Part shown: positions 1 through 8,723 of the stretch, piece after piece | Position numbering within the stretch: the stretch's first letter is position 1 | Layout: every line of letters begins with the position of its first letter | From: Pseudomonas juntendi | GTDB lineage: Bacteria; Pseudomonadota; Gammaproteobacteria; Pseudomonadales; Pseudomonadaceae | DNA length: 64,000 bases | Reading direction: 5' to 3' | Assembly: GCF_009932375.1 (NCBI RefSeq) | Contig: NZ_BLJG01000106.1 | Coordinates: forward strand, 1 to 64,000 | Program-made: the position numbers and the translations under genes | The notes under the pieces: model-generated | What the model was told of the DNA's origin: nothing | What the model saw: only the letters and a program-made list of their open reading frames with translations | Database searches by the model: none

Positions 1-150
1 GGCATGGCCCCTGCGTTGCCCGGTGGCATGGCACAGGAACCATGAGTCCCGGTGCTGCGCCTGCTGGGGCGCTGCCTGACCGGCTTGCAGGCGCAGCACC
101 GGGACTCATGGTTCCTGGGCCATGCCACCGGGCAACGCAGGGGCCATGCC
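1..150. repeat. 64-bp near-perfect inverted repeat at the window edge
   Basis: Bases 1-64 are the reverse complement of 87-150 with a single mismatch (33 against 118), separated by a 22-base loop (65-86). The right arm is read as the N-terminus of the helicase gene. The left arm begins exactly at the window edge and may extend further. It carries a stop (TGA 43-45) in the helicase frame. It could be a natural foldback or a chimera/assembly artefact at a contig end; the sequence alone cannot decide. Confidence 0.9.
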
Positions 151-2451
151 GAGGGTGTGCGCGATGGTTTCGAGCGTGGCCGGGAAGCCGGCTACGAGGC
201 CGGGCGCCAGGTGCTGGTGATCCGCGACAGCCGCCCCGAGGATGCTGCCGTGCCTGGCTGCGACGACAACCTCTTCGACGACTGGCGCCTGCCGCTGACG
301 GCTGAACTGAAAAAACGCTTCAAGGCCGATGTGGCCCTGCGCCTGCCCGCCGAAGCGCAACCCAGCGCTGCGCAATGGAAACTGATTTTCAGCGACACCC
401 CGTCTACCTGCGTGGTGGCCGGGGCGGGCGCGGGCAAATCGACGTCGCTGGTACTGCGCATCCTGCTGTTGCGCCATTACCTGGGCTACGAGCTGGACGC
501 GATGACCGTGGTCACCTTTACCCGCGAGTCGCGCAAAGACTTCATCAAGCGCCTGGTGCAGGTGTTCGCCCTGTGGCAGATCAACCTGCAACCGGCGCAG
601 GCGCGCGAGCTGGTGCGGACCTTCCATTCACGCATTCTGCCGCTGGTGCGCAGCCTGCCGGGTTTTGACCAGCTGCGTGCTTTCGAAACGCTGGGCAGCG
701 ACATGCCAGCCGGGCGCGAAGCCGAGGCCGACAGCAACCCGTTCGACCTGCGCTTGAATGACGCCCAGCGCCAGCAACTGAACCAGTGCTACAGCCGCGT
801 GCTGCATGAAAGCCCACGCTTTGCCGAGCTGATCGGCTTGCTGCGAAGCGAAGTCTTGCAGCTCAAACCCCTGGACCCGAACAACCCCGAGGTGCAAAAA
901 CGCGCCCAGGTTACGCAATTGGCTGCGCAGCGCGACGAAGAGCTGTGTGATGTGATCGAGGACCTCTGGTTCGCTGCCGGCGCCTGGCCGATCACAGGTA
1001 TCGAACCGTGCCGCGATACCGTCGAGATCCGTGGCAGCCGGTTTCATGTGCATGGGCGCCTGGCGGGGGGCGGGCCGTTGGTGGTGCTCGGCTTCGATCC
1101 GACGGAAAGCGCGCAGTACCAGCGCCCTGGCGCCAAGCTGGCGGTACGCGGTGAGTGGGCGGTCAAACGCACTTTGTTGCAGGCGTTCTGCGACCGGCCG
1201 CTGATCTGGCTGGACAACTACGCCATGGCCCGGCGCCTGGCAGCGTCGCTGGCCGGTGATGCCGTGGCGGGCCCTGGCTTCGAGTACAAGGTCAAGGGCG
1301 AGCTGGCGGCGGTGCCGCTGCTGGATGCGTTCGTGGGGGCTGCCAATTTCATCGAGAACCTTGGCCTTGAGGTGAACACGGCCGTGGCGTCGATGAGTTT
1401 CCCCAGCGGTGACAGCGACGCCCTGTTCTTCGAGGCCCTGGCCTTGTACTGGAAAGCCCTGGAAGCGCACCTGCTGGGCCTGTCGCCACCGGTGATGAGC
1501 TACAACCGCATGTTCGCCCTGTTCGGCGAAAACAACCCGGAAAACCTGCGCCTGCTACCCGACCCGCTGTTGCGGCCATTGGCGCACCTGATGATCGACG
1601 AGTTCCAGGACGTGTCGCCACAGATCGTCAGCTGGCTGCGTGCGAGTTTGCGCGAAATACGCCGACGCGGCCCGGCCATGCACACCGGGCGGCATGCCCA
1701 GCATTCGTCACTGCTGTGCGTGGGCGACGACTGGCAGTCGATCTATGGCTGGCGCGGCAGTTCACCCAAGTACTTCATGGAATTCACCAAGGCCTTTGCT
1801 GCACCGGCCAACACCCGCGTGATGCTGGTCGATAACTACCGTTGCCAGCAACAGGTGATCGATGCCGCCGAGCACCTGGTCAAGGGCACCCCGGCAATTG
1901 CCGGCAAGAAGGCCCGCGCCAGCGGCCCCGCCGCGCAATTGCCGGGCTCGCCGGTCAAGGTCTTCGACCGGGATGAGGCAGCCTTGGGCCAGACACTGAT
2001 GGAGCACTACCAGCGCGGCGAGACGGTGATGATGCTGTACCGCAAGGGCAGCGACCGGGCACTGATGAGCGAGCACCTGCAAAGCGTGGTGCAAGCCGAG
2101 GCCGCGCTGCCGGCCGAGCAACGCCGGCTGCGCCAGCTGACCTACCACAGTGCCAAGGGGCTGCAGGCCGACGCGGTGTTCATGCTCGGCGACTGCCAGT
2201 ACCTGACCAGCTCCCCCTACAAGAACCAGGTCTACCGCCAGGCCGGGTTGGGCAAGGCCGCAGACGCTCAGCCGTTCGATACCGCGCAGAAGGAAGAAGT
2301 GCAGCGCCTGGCCTACGTGGCAGTGACCCGTGCCGTGCAGCACTGCTATTGGCACGTCGAGGCCGCCAGCGGCGAAGCGGCAGTGGCGCCAAGGGCGTCT
2401 GCACGGGTCGATGGCCGGCAGGCATTCTTCGAGGACCTGCGCGGGCAGTGA
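52..2451 (+). CDS. UvrD/Rep-family DNA helicase (superfamily 1)
   Basis: An ATP-driven 3'-5' DNA helicase of the UvrD/PcrA type, cytoplasmic, probably acting in DNA repair or replication restart. The motifs appear in order: Walker A (GAGAGKS, about residues 124-130), Walker B DEFQD (about 515), GDDWQSIYGWRG (motif III), NYRC (motif IV), TYHSAKGLQAD (motif V) and AYVAVTRA (motif VI, about 760). The first roughly 100 residues are extra compared with plain UvrD cores and are rich in Arg and Gly. The start is uncertain. GTG at 52 is the first start after an in-frame TGA at 43-45, and that TGA lies inside the left arm of the inverted repeat. If the left arm is artefactual, the true 5' end is missing. 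The gene is followed by 152 bases without a clear feature. Confidence 0.85.
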   Translation: MLRLLGRCLTGLQAQHRDSWFLGHATGQRRGHAEGVRDGFERGREAGYEAGRQVLVIRDSRPEDAAVPGCDDNLFDDWRLPLTAELKKRFKADVALRLPAEAQPSAAQWKLIFSDTPSTCVVAGAGAGKSTSLVLRILLLRHYLGYELDAMTVVTFTRESRKDFIKRLVQVFALWQINLQPAQARELVRTFHSRILPLVRSLPGFDQLRAFETLGSDMPAGREAEADSNPFDLRLNDAQRQQLNQCYSRVLHESPRFAELIGLLRSEVLQLKPLDPNNPEVQKRAQVTQLAAQRDEELCDVIEDLWFAAGAWPITGIEPCRDTVEIRGSRFHVHGRLAGGGPLVVLGFDPTESAQYQRPGAKLAVRGEWAVKRTLLQAFCDRPLIWLDNYAMARRLAASLAGDAVAGPGFEYKVKGELAAVPLLDAFVGAANFIENLGLEVNTAVASMSFPSGDSDALFFEALALYWKALEAHLLGLSPPVMSYNRMFALFGENNPENLRLLPDPLLRPLAHLMIDEFQDVSPQIVSWLRASLREIRRRGPAMHTGRHAQHSSLLCVGDDWQSIYGWRGSSPKYFMEFTKAFAAPANTRVMLVDNYRCQQQVIDAAEHLVKGTPAIAGKKARASGPAAQLPGSPVKVFDRDEAALGQTLMEHYQRGETVMMLYRKGSDRALMSEHLQSVVQAEAALPAEQRRLRQLTYHSAKGLQADAVFMLGDCQYLTSSPYKNQVYRQAGLGKAADAQPFDTAQKEEVQRLAYVAVTRAVQHCYWHVEAASGEAAVAPRASARVDGRQAFFEDLRGQ

Positions 2452-2603
2452 AGGGCGCTGTGGCCGGCGAGCAAGGGGCGCCGTTCAGCTGAGGGGTGTC
2501 GGTCTGGCCTATGCAAGTGTCGGCCCGGCACCAACGCGGCTGCCGGCATCGCGCCAAGGTAGGGGTGTCGCGGCCTTGCCAGGCCTTAGTCAGGAAGCTA
2601 CCC

Positions 2604-3530
2604 ATGCGTTCATCGTCGACACCCAAGGATTACTTGCTGGACAACAATGGCGTCGAAATCGCGGTGCGCTGCTGGGGCCGGGAGGACGGCATGCCGGTCT
2701 TGGCCTTGCATGGTTGGCTGGACAATGCAGCCTCGTTCGACCGCTTGGCACCGCTGCTCGAACACTGTTTCGTCGTGGCCCCCGACCTGGTCGGCCATGG
2801 GCGTTCCGACCATCGCCGGCACGACAGTGGCTATTACCTGTGGGAGCACGCCGAGGACATGCTGGCGGTTGCCGACAGCCTCGGCCTGAGCCAATTCCAT
2901 GTACTGGCCCACGGCATGGGCACGGGGGTGGCGTCGCTGCTTGCGGCCATGACCAGCGGCATCGCCAGCATGACGTTCCTCGACGGCATGGGGGCACCGT
3001 TCACCGTCGCCGAGGATGACCGCGTGCAGCACCTGGCGCGGGCCTATCGGCTCAAGCGCATGGTGCAGCGCAGCCAGCTACCGGGCTTCGGCGAGCCGGG
3101 CGCCGCCCGCTTCGATGACCTCGACACCGCCTTGGCGCAACGCCGCGAGCGGCTGGACACCGAGCTGTCCGAAGGCGCCGCCCGCTTGTTGGCCATGCGC
3201 GACCTGTTGCAGCTGGGCGAGGGCTATTGCTGGCGCCACGACCCACGGCTGGTGCTGCCCGAACCCATGCCGCTGACCGAGCGCGAAGCGTGCGACCTGC
3301 TCAGCCAGATCCGCTGCCCGTTGTACCTGATGTTCGGCCGCCAGGGGGCATTTTCCGGCGATGCGTTCAGCCAGCGCCAGGCAGCTTTGCCCGACCATGC
3401 GAAGGTGTCCTGGCACCCGGGCGGTCATCATTTCCACCTGGATGCGCCGGACCGGGCGCTGGCCGACCAACTGCTGCGCATCATCGCGCGGCACGAAGGG
3501 GGCATGCTGCAACGCCTGGTGAATGAGTAG
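2604..3530 (+). CDS. alpha/beta hydrolase fold protein without a canonical nucleophile
   Basis: A 308-residue alpha/beta hydrolase fold protein. The oxyanion-hole motif HGWLDN sits after strand 3, and the C-terminal GGHHFHLD carries the position of the catalytic His. The nucleophile elbow, normally G-H-S-x-G, reads A-H-G-M-G, so the serine is replaced by glycine. The usual GxxD acid position also looks lost (GRQG). The protein may be non-catalytic or use other chemistry. The start at 2604 is chosen because AGGAAG (2592-2597) lies at good spacing; a longer frame from 2496 has no such site. Substrate unknown. Confidence 0.75.
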   Translation: MRSSSTPKDYLLDNNGVEIAVRCWGREDGMPVLALHGWLDNAASFDRLAPLLEHCFVVAPDLVGHGRSDHRRHDSGYYLWEHAEDMLAVADSLGLSQFHVLAHGMGTGVASLLAAMTSGIASMTFLDGMGAPFTVAEDDRVQHLARAYRLKRMVQRSQLPGFGEPGAARFDDLDTALAQRRERLDTELSEGAARLLAMRDLLQLGEGYCWRHDPRLVLPEPMPLTEREACDLLSQIRCPLYLMFGRQGAFSGDAFSQRQAALPDHAKVSWHPGGHHFHLDAPDRALADQLLRIIARHEGGMLQRLVNE

Positions 3531-3597
3531 CGAGTGCTGGTGATGGCCTGGGGCCCTGCGCTATGGTGGTACACCCCCAGGCCAGCAGGAGCCCGCC

Positions 3598-4038
3598 ATG
3601 CGACCCTTCGCCATCCAGCACATCGACCACCTGGTACTGCGGGTCAGGGACCTGCCGCGCAGCGTGGCGTTCTATACCGACCTGCTTGGCTGTTCGGTCA
3701 GCCGCGTGCGTGAGGACCTGGGCATGGTGCACCTGGCCACGGGCACGGCGATGATCGACCTGGTTACGCTGGACGGGCCGCTGGGGCGAACCGGTGGTGC
3801 GGCGCCGGGCGCCGAGGGGCGCAACCTGCATCATTTCTGCCTGCGTATCGAGCCATTCGATGAGCCCGCCTTGCTGGCCTACCTGCAAGCGGCGGGGGTG
3901 CAGGTAGAACCTGCCGAGAAACGCTACGGTGCCGAAGGCGAAGGGCCGTCGCTGTACTGCTACGACCCGGATGGCAACCAGGTCGAGCTTAAGGGGCCGA
4001 TAGCGTCAGTGGCAGCGGTGCACCCCCTCGGGGTTTAA
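3598..4038 (+). CDS. VOC-superfamily protein (glyoxalase/dioxygenase fold)
   Basis: A 146-residue vicinal-oxygen-chelate protein with two beta-alpha-beta-beta-beta modules. The first holds HIDHLVLRV and SVAFYTDLLG, with a metal-ligand His at residue 10. The second holds LHHFCLRI and ends in YDPDGNQVELKGP with the usual terminal Glu ligand. Members include glyoxalase I, fosfomycin/bleomycin resistance proteins and ring-cleaving dioxygenases; the sequence does not say which reaction this one performs. AGGAG lies just upstream (about 3587). It converges with the next gene across 34 bases. Confidence 0.8.
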   Translation: MRPFAIQHIDHLVLRVRDLPRSVAFYTDLLGCSVSRVREDLGMVHLATGTAMIDLVTLDGPLGRTGGAAPGAEGRNLHHFCLRIEPFDEPALLAYLQAAGVQVEPAEKRYGAEGEGPSLYCYDPDGNQVELKGPIASVAAVHPLGV

Positions 4039-4072
4039 CCCTGGCGGCGCCGCACTCCGGGGCAGGCAACCA

Positions 4073-4642
4073 TCAGTCGTAATAGCCGCGCAGCCCGAAC
4101 GCGTAGCCAGTGTCCACGGTGGCCGGCCGGCCCCGGTTCCAGCGCTTTTTCAATACGAACTCGAATGCTGGCTCGTACAAGGCGTCGCGCACCACTGCGC
4201 CGGCCAGCACCTCCACGTCATACCAGCCATTGTCCAGCTCGATGATCGGCCGCCCCGGTACCTGGTAACGCGCCAAGAAGTCACCCAGCGTCTTGGGCGT
4301 GAAGTGCTGAAGCATCCGCCAGGTATACAGCATCAGCGCCCCGTGCTCGACGCGCAGTACATAGCCGTTGCGCTGGTGCTTCAGGCGGCTGCCAGCTTCG
4401 CGCAGCGCTGGTGTGTGGTTGTCCAGGGTGAACAGAATGCGGTACGGCAGGTTATCGACCCCGGCCAGTGGCAGCACCACACCTTCACTCACGGCTTGGT
4501 CGCCGCTGTCGTCATGGGTGAAGGCGTAGGCCAGGTCATCGGGCAGTTGCTGGTCCTGCTTGAACCGTTCGAGCAACTGGATATCGCCCAGCAGAAAGTA
4601 GTCGACCCCGTCATTGAGCACTTCGCTGAATTCGTGGCGCAT
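4073..4642 (-). CDS. conserved protein of unknown function, 189 aa
   Basis: I do not recognise a family. The protein is soluble, with no signal peptide or membrane segment, and has many aromatic residues in its C-terminal half. It lies 41 bases downstream of the VOC gene at 4684-5070 on the same strand, so the two are probably co-transcribed. The set may be controlled by the divergent LysR regulator at 5279. Coding density, codon use and conserved operon position support a real gene. Confidence 0.65.
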   Translation of the reverse strand: MRHEFSEVLNDGVDYFLLGDIQLLERFKQDQQLPDDLAYAFTHDDSGDQAVSEGVVLPLAGVDNLPYRILFTLDNHTPALREAGSRLKHQRNGYVLRVEHGALMLYTWRMLQHFTPKTLGDFLARYQVPGRPIIELDNGWYDVEVLAGAVVRDALYEPAFEFVLKKRWNRGRPATVDTGYAFGLRGYYD

Positions 4643-4683
4643 CTGTTTTCCTTATTGTTGCGCAGTGCCATAGCGGCATGGGG

Positions 4684-5070
4684 TTAGTGCTTCTGTGCGA
4701 TCTGGATCAGGTTGCCGCAGGTGTCATCGAACACCGCGACGGTTACCGCCCCCTTGTTGGTAGGGTGCTGGGTGAACTGGACGCCGGCGGCGCAGAGCCG
4801 GGCATACTCTGCCTGAATGTCACGCACGGCGAAGGAGGTGGCAGGGGTACCCGCTTGCTTGAGTGCAGCTTTGTAGGTTTTGGACGCCGGGTGGTCATCT
4901 GCCTCCAGCAGCAGCTCAACGCCGTTGGGGTCGTTGGGGGAGGTGAGGGTCAGCCAGCGGTGGTCGCCCATGGGGATGTCCTGCTTGGGCTCGAAACCGA
5001 GTACGTAATGGTAGAAAGCAAGGGCTTTGGCTTGATTGTCGACGAGGATGCTGGTGACGATGATCTTCAT
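4684..5070 (-). CDS. VOC-family protein
   Basis: A 128-residue VOC protein. The N-terminal KIIVTSILVDNQAKALAFY and VLGF are typical of the first module, and the C-terminal VAVFDDTCGNLIQIAQ is the second-module end with an Asn/Gln-Ile-Gln in place of the classic Glu ligand, as in many PhnB/YaeR-like proteins. It is unrelated in detail to the VOC gene at 3598. It is transcribed away from the LysR gene at 5279, with an operator-like repeat in between, and is probably its target. Confidence 0.8.
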   Translation of the reverse strand: MKIIVTSILVDNQAKALAFYHYVLGFEPKQDIPMGDHRWLTLTSPNDPNGVELLLEADDHPASKTYKAALKQAGTPATSFAVRDIQAEYARLCAAGVQFTQHPTNKGAVTVAVFDDTCGNLIQIAQKH

Positions 5071-5137
5071 GAGTGCACACCGTATGCCTAGGGTCGATAA
5101 GTATCAGTAAAGACGCTGAGGGCCATTTGACCAGTGC

Positions 5138-5187
5138 GCTTGAGCCTACCCAGGGAAAACCTGCTCAAGCCATAGGCAAATGCTTGA
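5138..5187. promoter_or_regulatory. LysR-type operator with T-N11-A core
   Basis: TCAAGC (5165-5170), 11 bases, then GCTTGA (5182-5187) form a perfect inverted repeat with the T-N11-A spacing of LysR boxes. A further GCTTGAGC at 5138-5145 is an exact inverted match to GCTCAAGC at 5163-5170. The site lies in the 208-base gap between the divergent VOC gene and the LysR gene, where an autoregulatory and activating site is expected. Confidence 0.7.
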
Positions 5188-5278
5188 TCCGCCAGCCACC
5201 GCCCGGGCGCCTGCGGGGGTAAAGTGTCAGCCATGATCCCGATTCCCGTGCGCCCAGGCCGGCGCCAGAGAGGTAAGC

Positions 5279-6211
5279 GTGGCTGCCTATACCCTGCGAC
5301 AACTCAAGTACTTCGTCACCACGGTAGAAGCCGGTAGCGTGGCGGAGGCTTCGCGCCAGCTTTACATCGCTCAGCCGTCGATTTCCACGGCCATCAAAGG
5401 CCTGGAGGAAAGCTTCGGGGTGCAGTTGTTCATCCGCCACCATGCTCAGGGTGTGTCGTTGACGCCCAGCGGCAAGCGCTTTTACGCCAAGGCCAAGTCG
5501 CTGCTGCAAATGGCCCATGAGTTCGAACAAAACGCCCTGGCCGACAATGACACCGTTGCCGGGCAGATCGATATCGGTTGCTTCGAAACCGTGGCGCCGT
5601 TGTACCTGCCACGGCTGATTGCCGGTTTCCGCCAGCGCTACCCTGGCGTGGATATCCGCCTGCGCGACGGCGAGCAGCAGGACCTGATCCAGGGCCTGAC
5701 CGCAGGGAGCTTCGACCTGGCGTTTCTCTATGATCACGACCTCGATGGCACCATCGAGGCCGAGCCGCTGATGCCGCCGCAAAAACCGTACGTATTGCTG
5801 CCGGAGAACCACCGTTTTGCCAGCCAGGGCCAGGTCTCGCTGCGCGACCTGTGCCCGGAGCCGATGATCTTGCTGGACGTGGCGCCCAGCCGTACCTACT
5901 TCGTCAGCCTGTTCAACGAGCTGGGCCTCACGCCGAACATCGTCTTCAGTTCGCCTTCGATCGAGATGGTGCGCGGCATGGTCGGGCAGGGGTTCGGGTT
6001 CTCGCTGTTGGTCACCCGGCCGCATTCGCCCTACACCTACGACGGCCAGCGCCTGGTCATGCTGGACATCACCGAGCCGGTGGCGCTGTCGGGGTTGGCC
6101 GCGGCTTGGTTGAAGCGTGTACAGCTGACCAAGCCGGCGCAGTTGTTCGTGGCGTTCTGCCGCGAAGAGCTGGCGAAGTTCCAAGATCTGCAGCCGCAGC
6201 GCGGTGCCTGA
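5279..6211 (+). CDS. LysR-family transcriptional regulator
   Basis: A 310-residue LysR regulator. The N-terminal winged helix-turn-helix spans about residues 4-62 (LRQLKYFVTTVEAGS, then QPSISTAIKGLEESFG), followed by a linker helix and a periplasmic-binding-protein-like effector domain (about 92-300). The GTG start is chosen because GAGAGG lies at proper spacing (5267-5272) and the HTH begins directly after. It is divergent from the VOC/unknown operon and has an operator-like repeat about 90-140 bases upstream. The ligand is unknown. Confidence 0.88.
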   Translation: MAAYTLRQLKYFVTTVEAGSVAEASRQLYIAQPSISTAIKGLEESFGVQLFIRHHAQGVSLTPSGKRFYAKAKSLLQMAHEFEQNALADNDTVAGQIDIGCFETVAPLYLPRLIAGFRQRYPGVDIRLRDGEQQDLIQGLTAGSFDLAFLYDHDLDGTIEAEPLMPPQKPYVLLPENHRFASQGQVSLRDLCPEPMILLDVAPSRTYFVSLFNELGLTPNIVFSSPSIEMVRGMVGQGFGFSLLVTRPHSPYTYDGQRLVMLDITEPVALSGLAAAWLKRVQLTKPAQLFVAFCREELAKFQDLQPQRGA

Positions 6212-6217
6212 CCCAGT

Positions 6218-6868
6218 TCAGAACCAGCGGTCATTCTTCTTGCGCCCGCGGGTCAGCGCCGGCAGGATCAGCCCCGCCAGCAGGCCCGCGCCGGCGATGC
6301 TGCCACCGTAGACCATGTAGCGCATCATCACCTGTTTGTTCTCATCGCCCAGGCGCGCCTGGGTGTCGCGCAGCTCCGACTGGCTCTGGTCGTATTGCTC
6401 GTTGAGCGCCTTGTTGCGTGCCTCCAGCTCGTCGATCAGCTTCTTGCGCGAGTCCAGGGTTTCCTGCATGCCTTGCACGCGGTTTTTCCAGCTGTCGTCG
6501 ATGGTCTTCAGCTGGCCGGTGAGCTCTGCCACCTGCGCATCCAGCAGCGGCAGCCGTTCGTTCTGGCCGGGAACCGCCTGCAGGTCATCGCTGAGGATCC
6601 ACACCACGTCGCCATTCTGGCCGCGCACCTGGCTGTACTTGCCTTGGCTGCCAAGCAGGGTCAGCTTTTGCCCGGACTTGAGGGTGCCGACAATGCGATG
6701 GCCGTCGGTCGGCCCGCTACGCACATAGGTGCTCAGGCTGTCGCTGACCCAGCGTGCGTCGCTGGCGGGCTCTTCGGCATGCACGGGTGCGGCAAGCGCC
6801 AGCAGGGCGGCGATCAGGCTGCCGCGCAGGGCAGGGAGGGCGGAGGCGGTTGGGCGGGAATCGGGCAT
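6218..6868 (-). CDS. TIGR04211-type SH3 and coiled-coil membrane protein (YgiM-like)
   Basis: A 216-residue envelope protein. It has a signal peptide ending around AHA/VHAEE (residue 31), a bacterial SH3 domain (about 40-105, WVSDSLSTYVRSGPTDGH), a long coiled coil (about 110-180, rich in Glu, Lys and Gln) and one C-terminal membrane helix (about 185-205), followed by a basic tail RGRKK. This matches the arrangement of E. coli YgiM and the TIGR04211 family, whose role is unknown. It ends 7 bases after the convergent LysR gene. Confidence 0.85.
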   Translation of the reverse strand: MPDSRPTASALPALRGSLIAALLALAAPVHAEEPASDARWVSDSLSTYVRSGPTDGHRIVGTLKSGQKLTLLGSQGKYSQVRGQNGDVVWILSDDLQAVPGQNERLPLLDAQVAELTGQLKTIDDSWKNRVQGMQETLDSRKKLIDELEARNKALNEQYDQSQSELRDTQARLGDENKQVMMRYMVYGGSIAGAGLLAGLILPALTRGRKKNDRWF

Positions 6869-7094
6869 GTTGGTCTTCGCTGCAACGGAGAAAAAGTAGG
6901 CCGGTGACTGGGCCGATGAACCGGTCGGTGAGTTGACCGTCAGCGAATGACCTTTTTTTTGTCAGCAGGTTCACTGCCTGGCGTCGGAAATGTCTGCAGG
7001 ATGTTGCAGCGCCAAAGCCGTGCCGGGGCGCCGCCGATGACGCAATTGTAATGCGGGGATCATCCTGGCGTTATCTGCCGAGGGGCAATCTCGC

Positions 7095-7123
7095 AACGTC
7101 GACATAAAAACAAATGCGACGTT
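7095..7123. promoter_or_regulatory. inverted repeat in the porin leader
   Basis: AACGTCG (7095-7101) and CGACGTT (7117-7123) are perfect inverted copies 15 bases apart, directly in front of the AAGGAG ribosome site (7125-7130) of the porin. It could be an operator or a small 5'-UTR hairpin. Confidence 0.45.
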
Positions 7124-7136
7124 CAAGGAGCATCCG

Positions 7137-8480
7137 ATGACTTGCAGATACCCCCTTAAACTGGCTGCATGCCTGGCCTTGGCCAGCGCCGGTGGCCAGG
7201 CACTGGCCGCCGAAAAGAACACCGACGGCTTCATCGAAGGTAGCACCCTCGATGTGCTCAACCGCAACTTCTACTTCAATCGTGACAACCGCGATGCTGC
7301 AGCGCCCACGCACAACCCGCGCAAAGCGGCTGACAATGGCTACTCCGAGGCCTGGGCTCACGCCGTGATCGCCCGCTTCGAGTCGGGCTTTACCCAAGGC
7401 ACGGTCGGTGTCGGCGTGGACGCGTTCGCCATGCTCGGCTTCAAGCTCGATACCGGCGGCGGCCGTAACGGCGGGCGCAGTTCGTTCGATGTATTGCCGG
7501 TAGACCATGACGGCCAGGCGCGCGATGAATACACCAAGGTTGGCGGCGCGGCCAAGGTGCGCCTGTTCGATACGGTATTGAAGGTGGGCGATCTGTTTCC
7601 GGTTAACCCGGTGGTCGCCGCAGGCGACTCACGGCTGTTGCCCGAGAGCTTTCGGGGCGCGACCCTGGAGAACACCAGCATCAAGGACCTGACCTTGCAG
7701 GCGGGGCGCCTGCATGCCATGAGCCAGCCCATGTCCAGCGGCATGCGGGAAAACTTCGCCACCTTCTATGGCGGCCCGGTGGACTCGCCCTGGATCGCCT
7801 ACGGCGGCGGCGACTACGCCCTCAACGAATATGCCAGTGTCAGCCTGTTCAGCAGCCGGCTCAAGGATGTCTGGAACCAGTACTACGCCGGCACCAGCCT
7901 GAGTTGGCCGCTTGGCGAGCGACTGGCGCTGATTGGCGGTTTCAATTACTACAAGGCCGTGGACGAGGGGCGCCAGCGCCTGGGTGCTTTCGACAACGAT
8001 ATCTGGAGTGCCAAGCTGGGCGTGCGTTTCGGTGCCCACACCCTTGCGCTCACCCACCAGCGCAACAATGGCGACGACGACTTCGATTACTTGCGCCAGG
8101 CCGACTCGATCTTCCTCGACAACTCCATCCAGTACAGCGACTTCAACTCGCCCAAAGAGCGTTCGTGGATGCTGCGCTATGACCTGAACATGGCGGCCTA
8201 TGGCGTGCCTGGGTTGTCGTTCATGACCCGTTACGGCAAAGGTAGCGACGCGGACTACAGCAACGCCAACGCCGTATATATGCGCCGGGGTGCCGATGGC
8301 AACCCGCTGACCGATCAGAAACGCTGGGAGCGCGATATCGAGGTCAAGTACGTGGTGCAGAGCGGTGCGGCCAAGGACTTGGCGCTGCGCGTACGCCAGG
8401 CCACCACCCGCGCCACGGCGTTCGAGTCGGACCTGGACGAAGTGCGGCTGATCGTCGAGTACCCACTGTCGATCCTGTGA
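7137..8480 (+). CDS. OprD-family outer-membrane porin
   Basis: A 447-residue substrate-selective porin of the OprD/OpdK family (18-stranded beta barrel in the outer membrane). The signal peptide ends at ALAAEK (about residue 26). The mature start FIEGSTLDVLNRNFYFNRD, the WAHAVIARFESGFTQGTVGVG strand, the KVGDLFPVNPVV stretch and the C-terminal VRLIVEYPL are typical of the family. AAGGAG stands at good distance. Substrates of this family are small carboxylates or basic amino acids; which one cannot be read from the sequence. No substrate-pathway gene lies beside it. Confidence 0.9.
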   Translation: MTCRYPLKLAACLALASAGGQALAAEKNTDGFIEGSTLDVLNRNFYFNRDNRDAAAPTHNPRKAADNGYSEAWAHAVIARFESGFTQGTVGVGVDAFAMLGFKLDTGGGRNGGRSSFDVLPVDHDGQARDEYTKVGGAAKVRLFDTVLKVGDLFPVNPVVAAGDSRLLPESFRGATLENTSIKDLTLQAGRLHAMSQPMSSGMRENFATFYGGPVDSPWIAYGGGDYALNEYASVSLFSSRLKDVWNQYYAGTSLSWPLGERLALIGGFNYYKAVDEGRQRLGAFDNDIWSAKLGVRFGAHTLALTHQRNNGDDDFDYLRQADSIFLDNSIQYSDFNSPKERSWMLRYDLNMAAYGVPGLSFMTRYGKGSDADYSNANAVYMRRGADGNPLTDQKRWERDIEVKYVVQSGAAKDLALRVRQATTRATAFESDLDEVRLIVEYPLSIL

Positions 8481-8606
8481 ATTCACCTTGGTAGCTTTCC
8501 AGCTCCTTTGGTTTGGGTGAATGTTTGCGCTCCCCGGGCAATGCAAGTCAGTTAAGTAATTTGGGGCAGTCCAGGGGATCGCGCAGTTCTCGAGTTCAGC
8601 GCCAAA

Positions 8607-8650
8607 CCTGTGGGAGCGGGCGTGCCCGCGAAGGGCTGCAAAGCAGCCCC
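8607..8650. repeat. REP-like element
   Basis: The P. putida-type REP head 'cctgtgggagc' is followed by a GCGGGC/GCCCGC hairpin (8616-8629) and a GGGCTGC/GCAGCCC hairpin (8633-8649). It lies in the gap between the convergent porin and BCCT genes. Such elements stabilise or end transcripts. A T7 run follows at about 8692. Confidence 0.85.
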
Positions 8651-8723
8651 AGTAACGCTCAACTGACAGGCATTACCCTGTGGGGCGCTTTTTTTGCGCA
8701 GTAGCCGTTACCGCTGCGCGGGT

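Noticed and set aside
2492-2570. AGGGGTGTCG direct repeat (2492-2501 and 2561-2570)
   Set aside because: Ten bases in a GC-rich gap without other structure; chance is likely.
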